DNA of 8,406 nucleotides from Candidatus Woesearchaeota archaeon. GTDB lineage: Archaea > Nanobdellota > Nanobdellia > Woesearchaeales > UBA525. The notes under the pieces are model-generated. The model worked only from the letters and a program-made list of their open reading frames with translations. It was not told where the DNA came from and searched no databases. The position numbers and the translations under genes are program-made. Below are positions 6,726 through 8,406 of the stretch, piece after piece (within the stretch, counting starts at the first letter, position 1; each line of letters starts with the position of its first letter). The stretch is taken from NCBI GenBank assembly GCA_023252315.1, contig JAJPEB010000050.1, positions 1-8,406 on the forward strand, given 5' to 3'.

Positions 6726-7379
6726 CTACGTCTCTCTCCCCACGAGCACGTTGTACGCGCGCTCGGTAAGCATCCGGTAGCCGAGGCGAGAGAACGACCC
6801 TTCGGGGCCGCCGGGCACGTAGTTCTCGACCGACCAGGTCTGGCCCGAGATCATGCCGCCAAGAAGCAGGGCCGAGGCACGCATCATCCTCTCTGGCGAG
6901 AGCAGGAGGGGGAGCGCGGGGTCGTTCGCGCAGCGCAGCGTCGCGGGCATCCTCCCCGTCAGGGTTTCAAGCACGTGACGCAGCTGCGTCGAGCCGGCGC
7001 CCACATACGCGAGGCGGAATGTCCTGTCATCGTAGCTCGCCGCGAACCCGCCGCAGGCATGCGCACGCGAGATGATCGCGAGCCCCGACTCCTCGAGCAC
7101 CGGATCGGCGATCACGCGAAGGGCGTCGTCGAGGCGGAACGTGCGCATGCCGCTCCTCCTCCCGAGTTTCCCCGCGAAGAGGAGCGGGCTGTCCGGGGCC
7201 GATCCCGCATACACGCCTCCCACGGTCGCGGCGTACGCAGTCAGGGTCCGGTCGGCATCGGGCTCGACAAGGAGGATGCGGTCGCCCCTGCGGATATCGC
7301 CTTCATCGACCGCCGGATCGACGAGAGAGCGCCGTATGCATCTCGTGTATGCCGCCAGCAGGTCCTCCCGCTCACCCAT
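6726..7379 (-). CDS. Unrecognised 217-residue protein
   Basis: I do not recognise a family. The product is a mixed, probably soluble protein with no signal peptide; its most hydrophobic stretch (ALLLGGMISG, in the C-terminal third) is too short for a clear membrane helix. The N-terminal region has alternating charged and hydrophobic residues (GDIRRGDRILLVEPDADRTL), the middle has RFL-like alternation suggesting beta strands (SYDDRTFRLAYVGAG), and the C-terminus is Arg-rich. ATG 7379 is preferred because an AT-rich box on the same strand is centred 29 bases upstream. An in-frame GTG at 7466 would add 29 residues and overlap the stop of an upstream open frame as GTGA, so coupled translation is a real alternative. 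Codon use is less GC3-biased than in the 794-6645 genes. It may be a lineage-specific gene. Confidence 0.65.
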   Translation of the reverse strand: MGEREDLLAAYTRCIRRSLVDPAVDEGDIRRGDRILLVEPDADRTLTAYAATVGGVYAGSAPDSPLLFAGKLGRRSGMRTFRLDDALRVIADPVLEESGLAIISRAHACGGFAASYDDRTFRLAYVGAGSTQLRHVLETLTGRMPATLRCANDPALPLLLSPERMMRASALLLGGMISGQTWSVENYVPGGPEGSFSRLGYRMLTERAYNVLVGRET

Positions 7380-7403
7380 GCGTCCGGGGAAAGGCCGCGA
7401 GCC

Positions 7404-7412
7404 TAAAAAATA
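7404..7412 (-). promoter_or_regulatory. TATA-like box of the 217-residue gene
   Basis: The minus strand reads ATATTTTTTAGG around here, centred about 29 bases before ATG 7379. It would be inside the coding region if the GTG at 7466 were the true start; the TAT TTT TTA codons it would impose are unusual for this genome. Confidence 0.55.
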
Positions 7413-7462
7413 TGCCGGAATCGCGGCAATGGGCAGAACGCCTCGATCTCCCCCGTACCCGC

Positions 7463-7683
7463 TCACGGGATCTTCAGCACCACCCTGTATCTCGCCTTGC
7501 CCGATCTCACGCGCGCGATCGCCACGCGGTAATCAACGCCTTCGCCGCCGCCCGGATGCTCACGACACAGCCGGGCGAGCCCCGGTACGCCGCGAAGATA
7601 TCTCGGGGTTCGTGGGCTTCATGGCGTTCATTCCCTCACCCGTACGGAACTTGCGTTGAACCGGACAAGGGCATGGCTGCCAT
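7463..7683 (-). pseudogene. Possible small gene broken by frameshifts
   Basis: No intact gene fits this 300-base gap, but the minus strand looks coding in pieces. An ATG at 7683 directly abuts the stop of the upstream gene and reads 15 residues to a TGA (7638-7636). The same frame then continues open to 7507 with protein-like sequence (EPRDIFAAYRGSPGCVVSIR). A second frame (7618-7463) ends with a convincing beta-rich C-terminus (EGVDYRVAIARVRSGK, then RYRVVLKIP and stop), but has no good start codon. The two would join by a -1 shift within the repetitive GGCGGCGGCGAAGGCG. GC-rich third positions switch frame at the same place. A third frame offers ATG 7631 behind GGTGAGGG. This could be a decayed gene, sequencing or assembly errors, or chance openness in GC-rich DNA. 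Confidence 0.3.
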
Positions 7684-8235
7684 CTACGAGGGCCTGTAGG
7701 AGATCCTGCCATTGCGGATATCGTAGCGCAGCTCCCGTGCGAGCTGTCCCGCCCTGCGCGCTTCGATCGAGACCGCATCGGTGTTCCTGAGCGAGACCGC
7801 GGCGCCGTCGATCGCATGCGCGGGGAAGACCCAGCCAGCCACCCGGACGGCGTCATTGGCAGTGTGATACCCCGCCCGCTTGCGATCCTCTCCATCGATG
7901 AGCAGGTACTCGAGCGCGCCCTTAGGCGCATTCGCCAGCCTGCCTTCCAAGAACGATTCCTGGACCGCGACAAGCTGACCGTGCGCTCCGAGGAGCTCTT
8001 TCCTGTACCAGTCGGAAACTTTTTCGTAACCATCCCACGGAAGCGCGCCTTTCAGGTATGCGGACCGAATGCCCGAGATACGCACGCCAATTCCCGCCAT
8101 CGAATCCCCATCGGCGAGGAGGACGTCGGCCCTGTCAAGATCCAGGGTCACGCGCAGGACGCCGCCGCTCCTGCTCGAGGTCATCACTTGGTCTTTCGGC
8201 GCAGAACGATTCCGTATCCAGTCGAGCATCCCCAT
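7684..8235 (-). CDS. Unrecognised 183-residue protein next to the sliding-clamp gene
   Basis: No family recognised. The product starts MGMLDWIRNRSAPKD and looks soluble and cytoplasmic, with no signal peptide or membrane helix. The first third alternates hydrophobic and polar residues as in beta strands (GGVLRVTLDLDRADVLLADG); the centre has a helix-like Trp/Lys-rich stretch (WDGYEKVSDWYRKELLGAHG); the last part is Arg-rich (EARRAGQLARELRYDIRNGR). ATG 8235 has a TATA-like box 26 bases upstream, supporting a leaderless start; a second ATG two codons later is possible. The stop TAG is followed at once by ATG 7683, so a downstream gene may once have been coupled. The gene is 100 bases downstream of the PCNA gene on the same strand, but its own promoter argues against a strict operon. 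Confidence 0.7.
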   Translation of the reverse strand: MGMLDWIRNRSAPKDQVMTSSRSGGVLRVTLDLDRADVLLADGDSMAGIGVRISGIRSAYLKGALPWDGYEKVSDWYRKELLGAHGQLVAVQESFLEGRLANAPKGALEYLLIDGEDRKRAGYHTANDAVRVAGWVFPAHAIDGAAVSLRNTDAVSIEARRAGQLARELRYDIRNGRISYRPS

Positions 8236-8255
8236 AGTGCGGGCATCCCAGCGAC

Positions 8256-8266
8256 GTTTAAGAAAC
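8256..8266 (-). promoter_or_regulatory. TATA-like box of the 183-residue gene
   Basis: GTTTCTTAAAC on the minus strand, itself a near-palindrome, is centred 26 bases before ATG 8235. Confidence 0.55.
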
Positions 8267-8280
8267 TTTCCGTCACCATT

Positions 8281-8308
8281 CTTAAGGGAGGAGGAAATGA
8301 GAAGAAAT
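8281..8308 (-). terminator. Pyrimidine-rich tract after the PCNA gene, possible terminator
   Basis: On the minus strand, 28 bases past the PCNA stop, the sequence is almost entirely T and C with several short T runs (ATTTCTTCTCATTTCC...). That suits archaeal U-tract termination, though the T runs are only three long and no hairpin precedes them. Confidence 0.35.
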
Positions 8309-8335
8309 CGCAGGGCCGCGCACGTCCCCCTCGAC

Positions 8336-8406
8336 TCAGTCGTTATCCACCCTCGGCGCCAGGATGAACATGAGGTCCATCTTGTCGACGATCCTGTACT
8401 CGAGCT
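8336..8406 (-). CDS. pcn: DNA polymerase sliding clamp (PCNA), C-terminal fragment
   Basis: Only the last 22 residues are inside the window; the gene runs off the right edge. They include LEYRIVDKMDLMFILAPR and end VDND, followed by TGA. This matches the conserved PCNA C-terminus: human PCNA has VEYKIADMGHLKYYLAPKI, and archaeal clamps commonly end in a strand leading to LAPR. PCNA forms a trimeric ring that tethers DNA polymerase, ligase, FEN1 and other factors to DNA, and the LAP segment lies where partner PIP-box peptides dock. The identification rests on this short tail alone, so it is a strong match but not proof. Confidence 0.8.
   Translation of the reverse strand, partial: LEYRIVDKMDLMFILAPRVDND

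Noticed and set aside
7349..7699. Plus-strand open frames across the gap between the two orphan genes
   Set aside because: They overlap both minus-strand neighbours and show no GC3 pattern or start signals; the minus strand looks more coding here.
8297..8406. Plus-strand ORF starting ATG 8297 behind a purine-rich AGGGAGGAGG site
   Set aside because: It is antisense to the PCNA C-terminus and has an Arg/His-rich product. The purine-rich site is simply the complement of the pyrimidine-rich tract after pcn.

Overview
The window looks like chromosomal DNA of a high-GC archaeon. The best evidence is promoter layout: six of the seven genes whose start lies in the window have a TATA-like AT-rich box about 26-29 bases before the start codon and almost no leader, which is typical of archaeal leaderless transcription. 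The C-terminal tail of a PCNA-type sliding clamp at the right edge and a U-tract terminator agree with this. I cannot name the lineage; a DPANN-type or other uncultivated group is possible but unproven. I see no mobile element, CRISPR array, rRNA or tRNA.

Layout, left to right. (1) Minus strand, running off the left edge: a PhnP-like metallo-beta-lactamase-fold phosphodiesterase. (2) Divergent from it, plus strand: a CNNM/CorC-type membrane protein (DUF21, CBS pair, CorC/HlyC domain), followed by an aldo/keto reductase with its own promoter. (3) Plus strand: a 689-residue secreted, Asn/Thr-rich protein with PKD, Spondin_N and CHRD domains, the only gene here with a long leader and a Shine-Dalgarno site; it ends at a strong U-tract terminator. 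(4) Convergent, minus strand: an MFS transporter, whose promoter carries a perfect 7-bp-arm palindrome. (5) Minus strand: two unrecognised proteins (217 and 183 residues) separated by about 300 bases that look like a broken or multiply frameshifted small gene. (6) Minus strand, running off the right edge: the PCNA C-terminus.

The genes do not form one obvious pathway; most are single transcription units. The most notable item is the archaeal secreted protein that combines Spondin_N and CHRD, two domains best known from animal extracellular matrix proteins, with about 26 N-glycosylation sequons. The codon pattern is strongly GC3-biased in the 794-6645 genes and visibly more mixed in the flanking minus-strand genes. 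Because of the high GC content, very long open frames run antisense to real genes (for example 512-3127 and 3158-5215, minus strand) and are not real.
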